DNA of 64,000 nt from Bacillus sp. RO3 (GTDB lineage: Bacteria > Bacillota > Bacilli > Bacillales > Bacillaceae_B). The DNA is taken from assembly GCF_012911895.1 (NCBI RefSeq), contig NZ_JAAXCV010000034.1:124001-188000 (forward strand). Reading direction: 5' to 3'. Of this stretch, positions 40,379-49,358 are shown in pieces. Positions within the stretch are counted from its first letter, which is position 1; each line of letters begins with the position of its first letter. Both the position numbers and the translations under genes were made by a program. The notes under the pieces are model-generated. The model worked only from the letters and a program-made list of their open reading frames with translations. It searched no databases and was not told the origin of the DNA.

Positions 40379-40430
40379 GATCTTCGACTAAAACACTTCT
40401 GTGTCCCAGTCTCTATTCTGTTGCTAATCG

Positions 40431-41882
40431 TTATGAACTGACCGACTTCACCTCTAGTGATTGTTGTCTCTTCGGGTTGTATTTTATCACTTGAAGGACA
40501 AACCAAGCCAAGACAGCCAACCAGATGATGGAACCGATCAACATCGCTGTAGAATAAGGCAAACCAAAACCTTCTGGAGCATAAAAGATATACGAACTAA
40601 CAACTCCTGTCATAAATAATGCAGGAATACTGCAGATCCAGTGAAACCTTGCCTGCTGCAGCAAATAGATTGCAGCAGTCCACAACATGACAGTGGCAAC
40701 TACCTGATTGGACCAGCCTACATATCTCCATAGGAAAGTATAGTCTATTTGTGTAAGTAAAAATGTCGGGATTGCCACAGGGAAGACTAGGAATATTGGC
40801 GTCCATTTCCCGTCAAATTCCTTCTTCCGGAAATCTTTCATCAAATCAGCCAGCATCATTCTTGAAGATCTCAACGCCGTATCCCCTGTTGTAATTGGAA
40901 GGACAATGACCCCCAGGACTGCCAGCACTCCACCTAAAGTACCCAAAGTCGTTTTGCTGATCTCATTGACCACTCCGGCAGGTCCTCCAGCGGCCAATGC
41001 TTCTTGAAGACCACCTGTTCCATTGAAGAATGCCATTCCTGCAGCAGCCCATATTAATGCAATGATCCCTTCGGCGACCATTGCACCATAGAATACTTTC
41101 CTGCCTTCACTTTCTCTTTTCAATGTTCTTGCTAAGATGGGACTTTGAGTGGAATGGAATCCTGAAATCGCTCCACATGATACAGTCACCATCAGCAGTG
41201 GCCAAAGGGGCAATTCATTTGGATGCAAATTTTCAAATGTTAAATTCGGTACGGGATGCTCAAAAAAGAATAAACCGATTCCGATTGATACCGCCATAAA
41301 GATCAGGATGGCTCCAAAGAACGGATAAATCCTACCAATGATCTTATTGATCGGTAAGACAGTCGCAATAAGAAAATATGTAAAAATAATGACAAGGGAT
41401 GTCATAAAATTAAGTGGTGTCACCTCTGCCATCAGCTGAGCAGGGCCCGATGTAAAAGCTGCCGCTACGAGTACCATGAGGACAATCGATAAAATGTTCA
41501 TTGAAGATTGAACCGGCTTCCCCAAGTATTTTCCAACGATCGATGGAAATTGAGCGCCATTATGTCTAAGGGACAACATTCCTGAAAAGTAATCATGAAC
41601 CGCTCCGGCAAACAGTGTACCAATCACAATCCATATGAATGCTACCGGTCCATACAGAGCTCCTAAAATAGCACCGAAGATCGGTCCTAACCCTGCAATG
41701 TTCAATAATTGAACCAGGCTTGCTCTCCACCAGCTCATAGGCATGTAATCCATACCGTCTTTCTTGGTGTATGCAGGTGTCACATTTGAATCATCAATAC
41801 CGAAAATCTTCTCTACCACCTTTGAATAAATGAAATAGCCTGCTACTAAAATACAGATGGATGCAAGAAATGTTAGCATCAC
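40431..41882 (-). CDS. CstA family peptide/pyruvate transporter
   Basis: Integral membrane protein of 483 residues, the short form of the CstA family (E. coli CstA and B. subtilis CstA are longer). It contains RASLVQLLNIAGLGPIFGAI, ALYGPVAFIWIVIG, HDYFSGMLSLRHNGAQFPSI, the family core that lies in helices 3-4, and GFHSTQSPILARTL. Characterised members import pyruvate or peptides; the substrate here is unknown. It is a single gene with a strong hairpin after the stop. Confidence 0.85.
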   Translation of the reverse strand: MMLTFLASICILVAGYFIYSKVVEKIFGIDDSNVTPAYTKKDGMDYMPMSWWRASLVQLLNIAGLGPIFGAILGALYGPVAFIWIVIGTLFAGAVHDYFSGMLSLRHNGAQFPSIVGKYLGKPVQSSMNILSIVLMVLVAAAFTSGPAQLMAEVTPLNFMTSLVIIFTYFLIATVLPINKIIGRIYPFFGAILIFMAVSIGIGLFFFEHPVPNLTFENLHPNELPLWPLLMVTVSCGAISGFHSTQSPILARTLKRESEGRKVFYGAMVAEGIIALIWAAAGMAFFNGTGGLQEALAAGGPAGVVNEISKTTLGTLGGVLAVLGVIVLPITTGDTALRSSRMMLADLMKDFRKKEFDGKWTPIFLVFPVAIPTFLLTQIDYTFLWRYVGWSNQVVATVMLWTAAIYLLQQARFHWICSIPALFMTGVVSSYIFYAPEGFGLPYSTAMLIGSIIWLAVLAWFVLQVIKYNPKRQQSLEVKSVSS

Positions 41883-42115
41883 GATGTCCTCCCTTCAGTA
41901 ATTGAATTTAACGTTTATTCTAATACGGGAACCGACAAATAACAACAGAATTTTCTAAAAATATTTTTTATTCCGAATAAAACAAATTCCAATCTACTGC
42001 ATCAAGCCTTGATGAACAAACAATGGAAGGGATTTCATCAACCGGGGAGACCGTTGATTTTTTATCGCCTTGACTCTCACATGTTGTTCCTTCCAGGCTT
42101 GATCAATCCTAATAA

Positions 42116-42155
42116 AAAAGCGCCCCTCTTATGTGAGTCGCGCTCCAAGAAAAGC
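42116..42155 (-). terminator. Terminator after the ankyrin gene
   Basis: On the minus strand AGCGC-g-ACTC pairs with GAG-gg-GCGCT, followed by TTTTTTATT. Confidence 0.7.
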
Positions 42156-42158
42156 AAC

Positions 42159-42689
42159 TTATTGAACTTTTCCCTTTACAAATTCTTTATGAGCTTTAAG
42201 AAATTCTTTATTGTTCTTCTCCCTTGCAATCTCCAGAGGAGACCGTTCACTTTCTGGATGATTCTCTTGATTTACTCCATGAGCCAGCAGTAGAGAAGCG
42301 ATTTCTTCACTTCCGCCGAAGGCAGCAATATGTAAAGGGGTGTAACCGGATGAATCAGGTTGATCTACGTTCGCTCCTTGATCTAATAAGAACTCTACCA
42401 GCTCCCTGGATGCCTTCCCAGCAATTCCGGCATGCAAGGCCGTATTAGAGGGAATACAGGCAACTTTTGAATTTGACACAGAATGAATGTCTGCCCCAAA
42501 ATTCAATAATACTTGGACAATTTCAAGTTGGCCATTATGGGCGGCAACCCCTAAAGCCGTTAGCCCCAATTCATTTTCTGCATTGCACAGATTCGTGTCA
42601 TTTCTTAAAGACTTTTCTACTGCCGCCATGTCTCCTCTTTCGATGGCTGCAAAGAATTCTACAATTGATGGAGAAGTCACCCTGCTCAC
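42159..42689 (-). CDS. Ankyrin-repeat protein
   Basis: Protein of 176 residues made of about four to five ankyrin repeats (NELGLTALGVAAHNGQLEIV, NTALHAGIAGKASRELVEFL, SGYTPLHIAAFGGSEEIASL, SPLEIAREKNNKEFLKAHKE), preceded by a short helical cap. It is a soluble protein-binding scaffold; no partner is evident. AAAGAGGTGAG precedes the start region. It is a single gene. Confidence 0.88.
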   Translation of the reverse strand: MSRVTSPSIVEFFAAIERGDMAAVEKSLRNDTNLCNAENELGLTALGVAAHNGQLEIVQVLLNFGADIHSVSNSKVACIPSNTALHAGIAGKASRELVEFLLDQGANVDQPDSSGYTPLHIAAFGGSEEIASLLLAHGVNQENHPESERSPLEIAREKNNKEFLKAHKEFVKGKVQ

Positions 42690-42730
42690 CTCTTTCTTAT
42701 AATTAAAAATATTCTATCAATTTAAATAAA

Positions 42731-42773
42731 AAAAAGATAGGGAGAAATCCCAAAAAAGGAAATCCTCCCTATC
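42731..42773 (-). terminator. topB terminator
   Basis: GATAGGGAG (42736-42744) pairs with CTCCCTATC (42765-42773), followed on the minus strand by a run of eight T. Confidence 0.85.
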
Positions 42774-42779
42774 ATTATA

Positions 42780-44948
42780 TTATTGATCCAATTTCAATTT
42801 GGCTAATGCATCGGCCAATGCGGTATTGACTGGCTCTTCTTTTTGCTGTGATTTCAGATATTTATTTACATCCCGTTTTGTTGCTTTACTATTCTTTTCT
42901 TTTTTTCTTCGATCATTGAAGGTTGACAGTTTTTCCCTATGCCCACATACACACGTGAACATTTGTCCTTCACCTTCCCCTCTTAAGTCCAGGCGTTTAT
43001 GGCAGTTCGGACAGCGTGCATTCGTTTTTTTACTGATATGTTTCCGGTGACCGCATTCCCGGTCTTGACAGACCAATTTCTTGCCATGCTTGTTTTTAAT
43101 CTCCAGCATTAGATTTCCACAGTCGGGACATTTCGTACCCGTTAGATTGTCATGGGAGAATTTCTTTGTGGAATTCTTAATTTCACTGACAGATTTCTTT
43201 GTGTAATCCTTGATTTCTTTCAAAAATGCAGTTTTATTAAGGGTGCCGTTTGCGATTTGCTCTAGCTTTTGCTCCCATTCTGCTGTAAGGGTCGGTGATT
43301 GTAATTCTTCAGGCGCTAAATCCAATAACTGCTTCCCTTTTGAAGTGATGTGAATTTCTTTTCCTCTTGACTCGATAACCCCTGAATTATAGAGTTTTTC
43401 GATGATATCTGCTCTTGTCGCGACTGTTCCGAGACCTCCCGCTTCGTGTATCGTTTCAAGAAGTTCTTTACTGCTTTCTTTCATGAACCTTTTTGGGTTC
43501 TCCATGGCAGATAAGAGGCTTCCCTCGTTGAAGCGGCCCGGGGGGCATGTATGGCCTTCTGTTTCTTTCACAGACAGTATACGATACGTATCCCCTTTTT
43601 CCATTTTTGCTACTAGTTGATCTTTCTCTGAATCAAAGTCATATACTTCTTTCCAGCCCATTTCAACTATCCGCTTCCCTTTCGTTTGAAACATTTCCTT
43701 ACCCAAAGATGCTTCTACAGTGGTTTGTTCATACTGATAAGGAGGAAAGAAAACGGCCAGGAATCGTTTGACGATCAAATCATAGATTTTCCCTTCACGA
43801 TCTTGTAAACGTTGCAGTGATGGTGTCTCTTCCGTTGGAATGATGGCATGGTGATCCGTCACCTTTTGATCATCTACATAAGCTTTAGATAGCTTTACTG
43901 AGCCTTGTAATGCAGTATGGGCCATCTTACGATAAGGCTGTACATTCACAGCTTTTAACCTGTCACTCAGTGTCGCGACCATATCACTGGATAAATGTTT
44001 ACTGTCTGTTCTAGGATAAGTGATCAACTTGTGCTGCTCGTACAATTTCTGCATAACGGACAGAGTTTCTTTGGCAGAAAAGCCAAAGAACTTATGAGCA
44101 TCCCTTTGAAGTTCAGTCAGATCATATAAAGAAGGGGCAAAATTTTTCTTTAATGATTTTTTAACGGACTGTATCGTAAGTTCATCTTTATCTTTCAGAG
44201 ATTCCATAACCTTCTTGATTTCTTCTTTAGAAAAAGTCTTCGTATCACTATTCTTCTTATTGGTCCAAATAAACCCACCACGCTCTGTTACGGCATGAAT
44301 GCCATAAAAAGGCTGTGGTTTGAAGTTTCTGATCTCTTCTTCCCTTTGAGCAATGATGCTTAAAGTGGGGGTTTGTACTCGTCCGCATGATAGCTGTGCA
44401 TTATGTTTTGTTGTCAAAGCCCTGGTGGCATTCATCCCCACATACCAATCTGCCTCAGACCTTGACTGGGCGGCAGCATAAAGATTTTCGTATTTTTTTG
44501 CATCTTCCAGTCTACTGAACCCATCTTTAATTGCTTTGTCTGTAACGGATGAAATCCATAACCGCTTCAATGGTTTGTTTACTCTCGCTTTCTCGATGAT
44601 CCAGCGGGCAACAAGCTCCCCTTCCCTTCCTGCATCTGTTGCAATGACAATTTCTTTTACATCGGGACGGTTCATTTGTGTTTTGACTGCATTAAACTGC
44701 TTACCTGTTTTTTTAATGACTACCAGATTCAGGGATGGAGGAAGCATAGGCAGGTCCTCAAGGTTCCATGACTTATATCTTTCATCATACCTTTCAGGCT
44801 CCGCTAATGTTACAAGATGTCCAAGGGCCCAGGTGACAATATATTCGCTTCCTTCTAAATATCCGTTTCCTTTTTTTGTACAATGGAGAACTCTGGCAAT
44901 ATCTCTTCCTACAGAAGGCTTTTCTGCCAGAACTAATATCTTTTTCAT
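42780..44948 (-). CDS. topB: DNA topoisomerase III
   Basis: Type IA topoisomerase of 722 residues. The TOPRIM domain has EKPSVGRDIARVL and IATDAGREGELVARW; the active-site tyrosine is in LITYPRTDSKHLS. The C-terminus carries zinc-ribbon cysteines (CPDCGNLMLEIKNKHGKKLVC, NARCPNCHKRL). It relaxes negative supercoils and decatenates DNA. ATG 44948 (MKKILVLAEKPS) follows AAAGGA; the longer ORF from 45008 has no ribosome-binding site. Confidence 0.95.
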   Translation of the reverse strand: MKKILVLAEKPSVGRDIARVLHCTKKGNGYLEGSEYIVTWALGHLVTLAEPERYDERYKSWNLEDLPMLPPSLNLVVIKKTGKQFNAVKTQMNRPDVKEIVIATDAGREGELVARWIIEKARVNKPLKRLWISSVTDKAIKDGFSRLEDAKKYENLYAAAQSRSEADWYVGMNATRALTTKHNAQLSCGRVQTPTLSIIAQREEEIRNFKPQPFYGIHAVTERGGFIWTNKKNSDTKTFSKEEIKKVMESLKDKDELTIQSVKKSLKKNFAPSLYDLTELQRDAHKFFGFSAKETLSVMQKLYEQHKLITYPRTDSKHLSSDMVATLSDRLKAVNVQPYRKMAHTALQGSVKLSKAYVDDQKVTDHHAIIPTEETPSLQRLQDREGKIYDLIVKRFLAVFFPPYQYEQTTVEASLGKEMFQTKGKRIVEMGWKEVYDFDSEKDQLVAKMEKGDTYRILSVKETEGHTCPPGRFNEGSLLSAMENPKRFMKESSKELLETIHEAGGLGTVATRADIIEKLYNSGVIESRGKEIHITSKGKQLLDLAPEELQSPTLTAEWEQKLEQIANGTLNKTAFLKEIKDYTKKSVSEIKNSTKKFSHDNLTGTKCPDCGNLMLEIKNKHGKKLVCQDRECGHRKHISKKTNARCPNCHKRLDLRGEGEGQMFTCVCGHREKLSTFNDRRKKEKNSKATKRDVNKYLKSQQKEEPVNTALADALAKLKLDQ

Positions 44949-45097
44949 AAAAAAAATCCTTTCAATACTGGGTGTTTTGTTTTTTAACCATTCTATTTTA
45001 ACATACAATAAAATGATTAGTGCTTATGAGTTCACGTTTCTAAGGGGTTATACTATACTTATGACTAGTTGATTTTTCATAAAGGAGCTATTGGACA

Positions 45098-46087
45098 TTG
45101 CAGCATGACTTACATAAAAGGTCCTTTCTTCCCAGAGAAGCTTGGGGCATTATCATCATTGTATTAATCAGTTTATTATCTAAAGGTTTAGGATCACTCT
45201 TCCCTCTCGTCGGCAGTATGCTGTTTGCCATATTAATCGGAGTCCTTCTCCAAAATACCGTCAGCATTCCATCCACATTTAATCCTGGTATACATTTCAC
45301 CCTTAAAACCCTCTTGAAAGTGGCGATTGTATTTCTAGGGGTGGGGTTGAGCTTATTTGATATCCTTCATATCGGACAAAGGGCATTATGGGTGATATTT
45401 CTTTCGGTTTCCTTAGGGATCACTGTGACGTATTTCGTGGGTAAATGGCTTGGAGTCGATAGACGACTGAGCTTATTGATCGGGATCGGCACAAGCATTT
45501 GCGGTGCCACTGCCATTTCAGCTGTTAAAGGAATTGTCGGGGCCAGAGAAAATGAAACTGCGTATGCATTATCGACCATTGTATTCTTTAATCTGATTGC
45601 TTTTATCACTTACCCTTTCATTGGCCACCTCCTCAATATGACTGAATTATCGTTCGGTATTTGGGCGGGTACATCTGTGCATGACACATCATCAGCCGTG
45701 GCAGTAGGTTATGCATTTGGGGATGAAGCAGGAGATGTTGCTACAACGGTCAAGCTCGCACGCACATTATTTTTGATCCCTGTTATGTTTTGTTTACCCT
45801 TTATCCTAAGAAGCGGAACTGAAGGTGAATCGCAATACTTAAAGGCATTCCCTTGGTTTGTTTTCTTATTTTTGGGGGTCTCCGTACTCCATACTATTGG
45901 ATGGATTCCAGTAATGATCGAAACGTACATGAAAACCATTTCCAAATTCTTGATCATCATGGTGATGGCGGCTGTCGGTCTGCAAGTGAGAATACGAGAC
46001 CTTGTCAGGTTGGGGTTCAAACCTATACTGACGGGTCTGATTGCATCCCTTACCTGTGCTGTCATAAGTTTATACCTTATTCTCTGA
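45098..46087 (+). CDS. YeiH family putative sulfate exporter
   Basis: Membrane protein of 329 residues with about ten helices (UPF0324/PF03601). Conserved stretches are LLKVAIVFLGVGLSLFDI, IGIGTSICGATAISAVKGIV, and GIWAGTSVHDTSSAVAVGYA. YeiH-type proteins are annotated as sulfate exporters, but direct evidence is limited. The start is TTG 45098, ten bases after AAAGGAG; no better start was found. It is a single gene. Confidence 0.8.
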   Translation: MQHDLHKRSFLPREAWGIIIIVLISLLSKGLGSLFPLVGSMLFAILIGVLLQNTVSIPSTFNPGIHFTLKTLLKVAIVFLGVGLSLFDILHIGQRALWVIFLSVSLGITVTYFVGKWLGVDRRLSLLIGIGTSICGATAISAVKGIVGARENETAYALSTIVFFNLIAFITYPFIGHLLNMTELSFGIWAGTSVHDTSSAVAVGYAFGDEAGDVATTVKLARTLFLIPVMFCLPFILRSGTEGESQYLKAFPWFVFLFLGVSVLHTIGWIPVMIETYMKTISKFLIIMVMAAVGLQVRIRDLVRLGFKPILTGLIASLTCAVISLYLIL

Positions 46088-46122
46088 TTCCTTCCCTTTG
46101 CTGGGTTCTACAAATAAAAAAA

Positions 46123-46142
46123 GAGCATCTTTCTAGATGCTC
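46123..46142. terminator. Hairpin after the YeiH-type gene
   Basis: GAGCATCT (46123-46130) pairs with AGATGCTC (46135-46142). It is followed by few T on the plus strand and seven T on the minus strand, so it may serve both directions. Confidence 0.6.
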
Positions 46143-46193
46143 CTTGTACTGATTCCCATCCCTTATGCACTAATTGTTTTAAACCAAGAAGAA

Positions 46194-46224
46194 GAAAAAA
46201 CTAGGAAGAGGCCGTCTTCCTAGT
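46194..46224 (-). terminator. cotE terminator
   Basis: ACTAGGAAGA (46200-46209) pairs with TCTTCCTAGT (46215-46224), followed on the minus strand by TTTTTTC. Confidence 0.9.
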
Positions 46225-46229
46225 AAACG

Positions 46230-46766
46230 TTATTCTTCGTCTCCTTCTAAGAAGTCTGGATCTAACTCTTCGAATTCTTCATCATCCAAGTCACAATCCC
46301 AGTCTTCATCGTCACAACCTTCAGGATTTACAAGGACACATACTTTTGTTTCTCCTATAACTTCCACTAGGAATTCACGTTCAACGTGAACAATGATCTT
46401 GTTACCGTTTGGTGAAATAACCGCTTCGCAGCAATTCGGCTGTTGCAGCACTCTGGCACATACTTCAATATCATCTAAGCAATCAGGGTCACGGTATTTC
46501 AGCTTAATGCAATCTGTATACTCTACTCTTTCTGTAACAACAGCTGTCTTACTGTTGTCATTATAAGAGTACCATACGTTAATATCGTACGAACCGTGAA
46601 CTTCCACCTTCTTACCTACCTTATGTGCTTCATACTGATGATTGATGATCCAGCAGCCTAAAATGCTCGATGGATTATGCGGCGGGCAAATCGTATGATG
46701 AGACTGTGTAAATTTTCGTCCCTTCGCTACGACCGCTTTAGTAATAATCTCTCTATATTCTGCCAT
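46230..46766 (-). CDS. cotE: Spore coat morphogenetic protein CotE
   Basis: CotE organises the outer coat of Bacillus spores; it forms a ring around the forespore and recruits later coat proteins. This protein of 178 residues aligns with B. subtilis CotE from [19 protein letters not shown] through [15 protein letters not shown] and [15 protein letters not shown] to the acidic C-terminus. It has more cysteines than I recall from B. subtilis. ATG 46766 follows GAGGAGG; the ORF extension to 46784 has no ribosome-binding site. Candidate sigma-E and sigma-K promoters lie upstream, matching the two-promoter control known in B. subtilis. Confidence 0.96.
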   Translation of the reverse strand: MAEYREIITKAVVAKGRKFTQSHHTICPPHNPSSILGCWIINHQYEAHKVGKKVEVHGSYDINVWYSYNDNSKTAVVTERVEYTDCIKLKYRDPDCLDDIEVCARVLQQPNCCEAVISPNGNKIIVHVEREFLVEVIGETKVCVLVNPEGCDDEDWDCDLDDEEFEELDPDFLEGDEE

Positions 46767-46796
46767 TCGAGCGAACCTCCTCATTCATTTTCAATT

Positions 46797-46825
46797 CATC
46801 TTATGCGACTAACTAGGTGTTTGTG
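46797..46825 (-). promoter_or_regulatory. Candidate sigma-K promoter of cotE (P2)
   Basis: On the minus strand CACA, 16 bp, then CATAAGATG: one mismatch to CATAnnnTA. It lies about 30 bp before the start codon. Confidence 0.55.
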
Positions 46826-46868
46826 CGATTAAATTTAATTACATAATGGGATTGTTGCGAGATAATGT

Positions 46869-46896
46869 ATTGTATGCGAATACCTATTGAATGTTC
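46869..46896 (-). promoter_or_regulatory. Candidate sigma-E promoter of cotE (P1)
   Basis: On the minus strand GAACATT (46890-46896), 13 bp, then CATACAAT (46869-46876), an exact sigma-E -10. Confidence 0.7.
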
Positions 46897-47003
46897 CCTG
46901 AAGCACCGGTACACCGGATAGAAAATGATGATGTGATTTTCTTTTCCTTTATGACGATAATTAGCAATTGACGGAAGGATAGAATAGGTTTTTCCCCATA
47001 CAA

Positions 47004-47045
47004 AAAGGTCTCTGATGAAAGAATATCCTTTCATCAGAGACCTTT
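47004..47045 (-). terminator. Terminator after miaB-ricA
   Basis: An 18-bp perfect stem (47004-47021 with 47028-47045) and a 6-base loop, followed by T residues on the minus strand. Confidence 0.9.
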
Positions 47046-47078
47046 ACTATTTATGGACCAGACTCGAACCTTCTTATA

Positions 47079-47510
47079 TTAAGAACAGCTGCCAGGTGTT
47101 GAATTTTTCACCTGTGATCCGGTTTCCCCACGGAGTAAGTCTCCGCCTGTGGTTTCAATAATATGATCAGTCACATTATTGGAAATAACAGATGCTACGA
47201 TTTGCAGGAGATCATTCACATCGGTTTGAGACTCCTTGAATTGTTGAACAACCGGAATGGCATCGATTTCCTTTTCCAGGTTCTCAATCTTTGCTTCGAC
47301 CATTTTCAGCGCTTCTGTTTTTCCGTAATGTTGGAAGTTGACCGCTTGTTTTTGCAAGCTTTTAATACTTGCAATCATTTCCCGTACTTTTTGATTTTCA
47401 TGAATTTGAGCTTCTGCGCGTTTGAAGAAATCCACTTCCTCTGTTTCAGCAATCATTGTTGCAAGCTCTTCTGCCCTCTTCATAATATCGTCTTTTGTAT
47501 ACTTTGCCAT
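47079..47510 (-). CDS. ricA: RicA (YmcA), RicTFA complex subunit
   Basis: Protein of 143 residues, helical, with KRAEELATMIAETEEVDFFK and AEAQIHENQKVREMIASIK, as in YmcA. In B. subtilis RicA with RicT and RicF forms an iron-sulfur-containing complex needed for RNA maturation by RNase Y, biofilm formation and sporulation. Cysteine lies near the C-terminus. It starts 1 bp after miaB, so the two are co-translated, as in B. subtilis. Confidence 0.93.
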   Translation of the reverse strand: MAKYTKDDIMKRAEELATMIAETEEVDFFKRAEAQIHENQKVREMIASIKSLQKQAVNFQHYGKTEALKMVEAKIENLEKEIDAIPVVQQFKESQTDVNDLLQIVASVISNNVTDHIIETTGGDLLRGETGSQVKNSTPGSCS

Positions 47511-47511
47511 A

Positions 47512-49077
47512 TTATTTCACCTCTACCGCTTCTTGAAATTCTGTACCAATCCGGCCTTCTTCGATCATTTCCCCATCTAATGACCATGACTTGGCATCCG
47601 TTATCTTTACTTTCACTATTTTGCCAATTGCTGTTTTAGGAGCCTTAAAGTTTACAAGCTTACTGCGTCTGGTGTAACCGGCAAGGATATCGGGATTCTT
47701 CTTACTTTCCCCATCCACCAGCACCTCTACTACCTGTCCGGTATATTTCTTCATCGCTTCAGCAGAGTATTCTTTTACGACATCATTCAATCGTTGAAGT
47801 CGCTCTTTTTTCACTTCCATCGGTACATTATCATTCATCTTTGCAGCAGGAGTACCTTCCCTTGGGGAGTAGATGTATGTGTAAGCCGATTCAAAGCCTA
47901 CTTCTCTGTATAACGACAGTGTTTCTTCGAATTGCTCATCGGTTTCGTTTGGATAACCAACGATGATGTCTGTTGTAAGAGCGACATCCGGCATTGCTTT
48001 TTTGATTTTACGTACTAATTCTAAAAATTGCTCCCGGGTATATTTACGGGCCATGATCTTCAGGACATCTGTGGAACCTGATTGAACCGGTAAATGAATA
48101 TGTTCAACCAAATTGCCTTTCTTTGAAAGAACTTCGATTAAATGGTCATCAAAATCTCTTGGATGACTCGTTGTGAACCTGATGCGTGGGATATCCACTT
48201 TCCTTAGATCATCCATTAAATCACCTAAACCATACTCCAGGTCTTCGATATCTTTCCCGTATGCATTGACATTTTGTCCAAGTAGAGTGATTTCCTGATA
48301 TCCTTGAGAAGCCAGGTGCCGAACCTCCTGAATAATTTCTTCGGGACGGCGGCTTCGCTCTTTGCCACGTGTATATGGAACGATACAGTACGTACAGAAT
48401 TTGTCACATCCATACATAATGTTGACCCATGCTTTGATGTTTCCACGGCGCACCTTCGGAAGGTTCTCTATGACATCCCCTTCTTTAGACCATACCTCTA
48501 CCACCATTGCTTTTGACATATAGGCATCAGAAAGTATGTTTGGAAGACGGTGAATATTATGAGTCCCAAAAATCATATCGACCTGCTGATAAGTTTTCAA
48601 AATCTTATTAACTACTGATTCTTCCTGGGACATGCATCCACATACACCTATTAAAAGCTCAGGCTTTTCTCTCTTTAAATGTTTTAGGTGCCCAAGTTCC
48701 CCGAATACCTTATTTTCAGCGTTTTCACGAATGGCGCATGTATTTAGGAGGATGACATCAGCATCATCAGTGGAATTTGTCGCTTCATAGCCAAGTGCCA
48801 TGAAAATCCCAGCCATTACCTCCGTATCATGTTCATTCATTTGACAGCCATACGTTCTTATATAGAACTTCTTACCATTGCCTAAACCCCTAAATCGCTC
48901 ATCAATGGTAAAGTCATTATGATATTTTATTTCTTCTTTCCCACGCTTTTTGGCATCTTTTAACGACGGTGGGATATAGACACTTTCAAAGTACTTACTG
49001 TAATCCTTCTCGGATTTTTGGTCCGATGGAGTGACAGACTTCGATTGTTGTCCATATTTTCGTTGTTCTTCGTTCAT
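47512..49077 (-). CDS. miaB: tRNA methylthiotransferase MiaB
   Basis: Radical-SAM enzyme of 521 residues that adds the 2-methylthio group to i6A37 in tRNA, acting after MiaA. The N-terminal domain has [21 protein letters not shown] and GVCGCM cysteines for the auxiliary cluster; the SAM motif is [18 protein letters not shown]-terminal TRAM domain ends the protein. ATG 49077 ([11 protein letters not shown]) follows AAAGGGGA; the upstream ORF extension lacks a ribosome-binding site. Confidence 0.96.
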   Translation of the reverse strand: MNEEQRKYGQQSKSVTPSDQKSEKDYSKYFESVYIPPSLKDAKKRGKEEIKYHNDFTIDERFRGLGNGKKFYIRTYGCQMNEHDTEVMAGIFMALGYEATNSTDDADVILLNTCAIRENAENKVFGELGHLKHLKREKPELLIGVCGCMSQEESVVNKILKTYQQVDMIFGTHNIHRLPNILSDAYMSKAMVVEVWSKEGDVIENLPKVRRGNIKAWVNIMYGCDKFCTYCIVPYTRGKERSRRPEEIIQEVRHLASQGYQEITLLGQNVNAYGKDIEDLEYGLGDLMDDLRKVDIPRIRFTTSHPRDFDDHLIEVLSKKGNLVEHIHLPVQSGSTDVLKIMARKYTREQFLELVRKIKKAMPDVALTTDIIVGYPNETDEQFEETLSLYREVGFESAYTYIYSPREGTPAAKMNDNVPMEVKKERLQRLNDVVKEYSAEAMKKYTGQVVEVLVDGESKKNPDILAGYTRRSKLVNFKAPKTAIGKIVKVKITDAKSWSLDGEMIEEGRIGTEFQEAVEVK

Positions 49078-49171
49078 GAAAAATCCCCTTTCTACCTCTA
49101 TAACCAAACCGTTTATCTTCTATTATAAATTCGGCAGAATGAACAATAAAACACTCTTGCACATTATAACA

Positions 49172-49200
49172 GTATAAAGGTTTTTAAGGATACATACAAT
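49172..49200 (+). promoter_or_regulatory. Candidate sigma-E promoter of the coiled-coil gene
   Basis: GTATAAA (49172-49178), 14 bp, CATACAAT (49193-49200). The -10 is exact, the -35 fits five of seven. Confidence 0.5.
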
Positions 49201-49270
49201 AGAGGCGCTTAATTGATGGAATTTGTTTTACACATTCTCTATACGTGGATAAATGGGCTTCCATCCAAGT

Positions 49271-49299
49271 AACTTACAATGCAAATGGTGCATAACGTA
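49271..49299 (+). promoter_or_regulatory. Candidate sigma-K promoter of the coiled-coil gene
   Basis: AAC (49271-49273), 17 bp, CATAACGTA (49291-49299), which fits AC / CATAnnnTA. Confidence 0.6.
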
Positions 49300-49358
49300 A
49301 AGTAAGACAAATACCCAGGGAGGAGATTCAAATAGCAAAGAATGAACTAGAAACTCCT

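Larger units (their letters stand above)
39817..40430. other. Promoter region of the pyrimidine operon and cstA 3' region
   Basis: This gap of about 600 bases has no gene. It holds the cre site at 39852-39866, an AT-rich stretch (39900-40150) where the operon promoter should lie, and the long hairpin at 40333-40378 after cstA. A 65-codon ORF on the plus strand (39955-40152) lacks a ribosome-binding site. No perfect TnrA/GlnR box was found. Confidence 0.6.
46767..47078. other. cotE promoter region
   Basis: About 310 bases without a gene. It contains the two candidate sporulation promoters of cotE and the ricA terminator. A 73-codon minus-strand ORF (46813-47034) starts inside that terminator stem and is not credible. 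Confidence 0.8.

Noticed and set aside
46813..47034. 73-codon minus-strand ORF upstream of cotE
   Set aside because: It starts inside the 18-bp terminator stem after ricA, has no ribosome-binding site and covers the cotE promoter elements.
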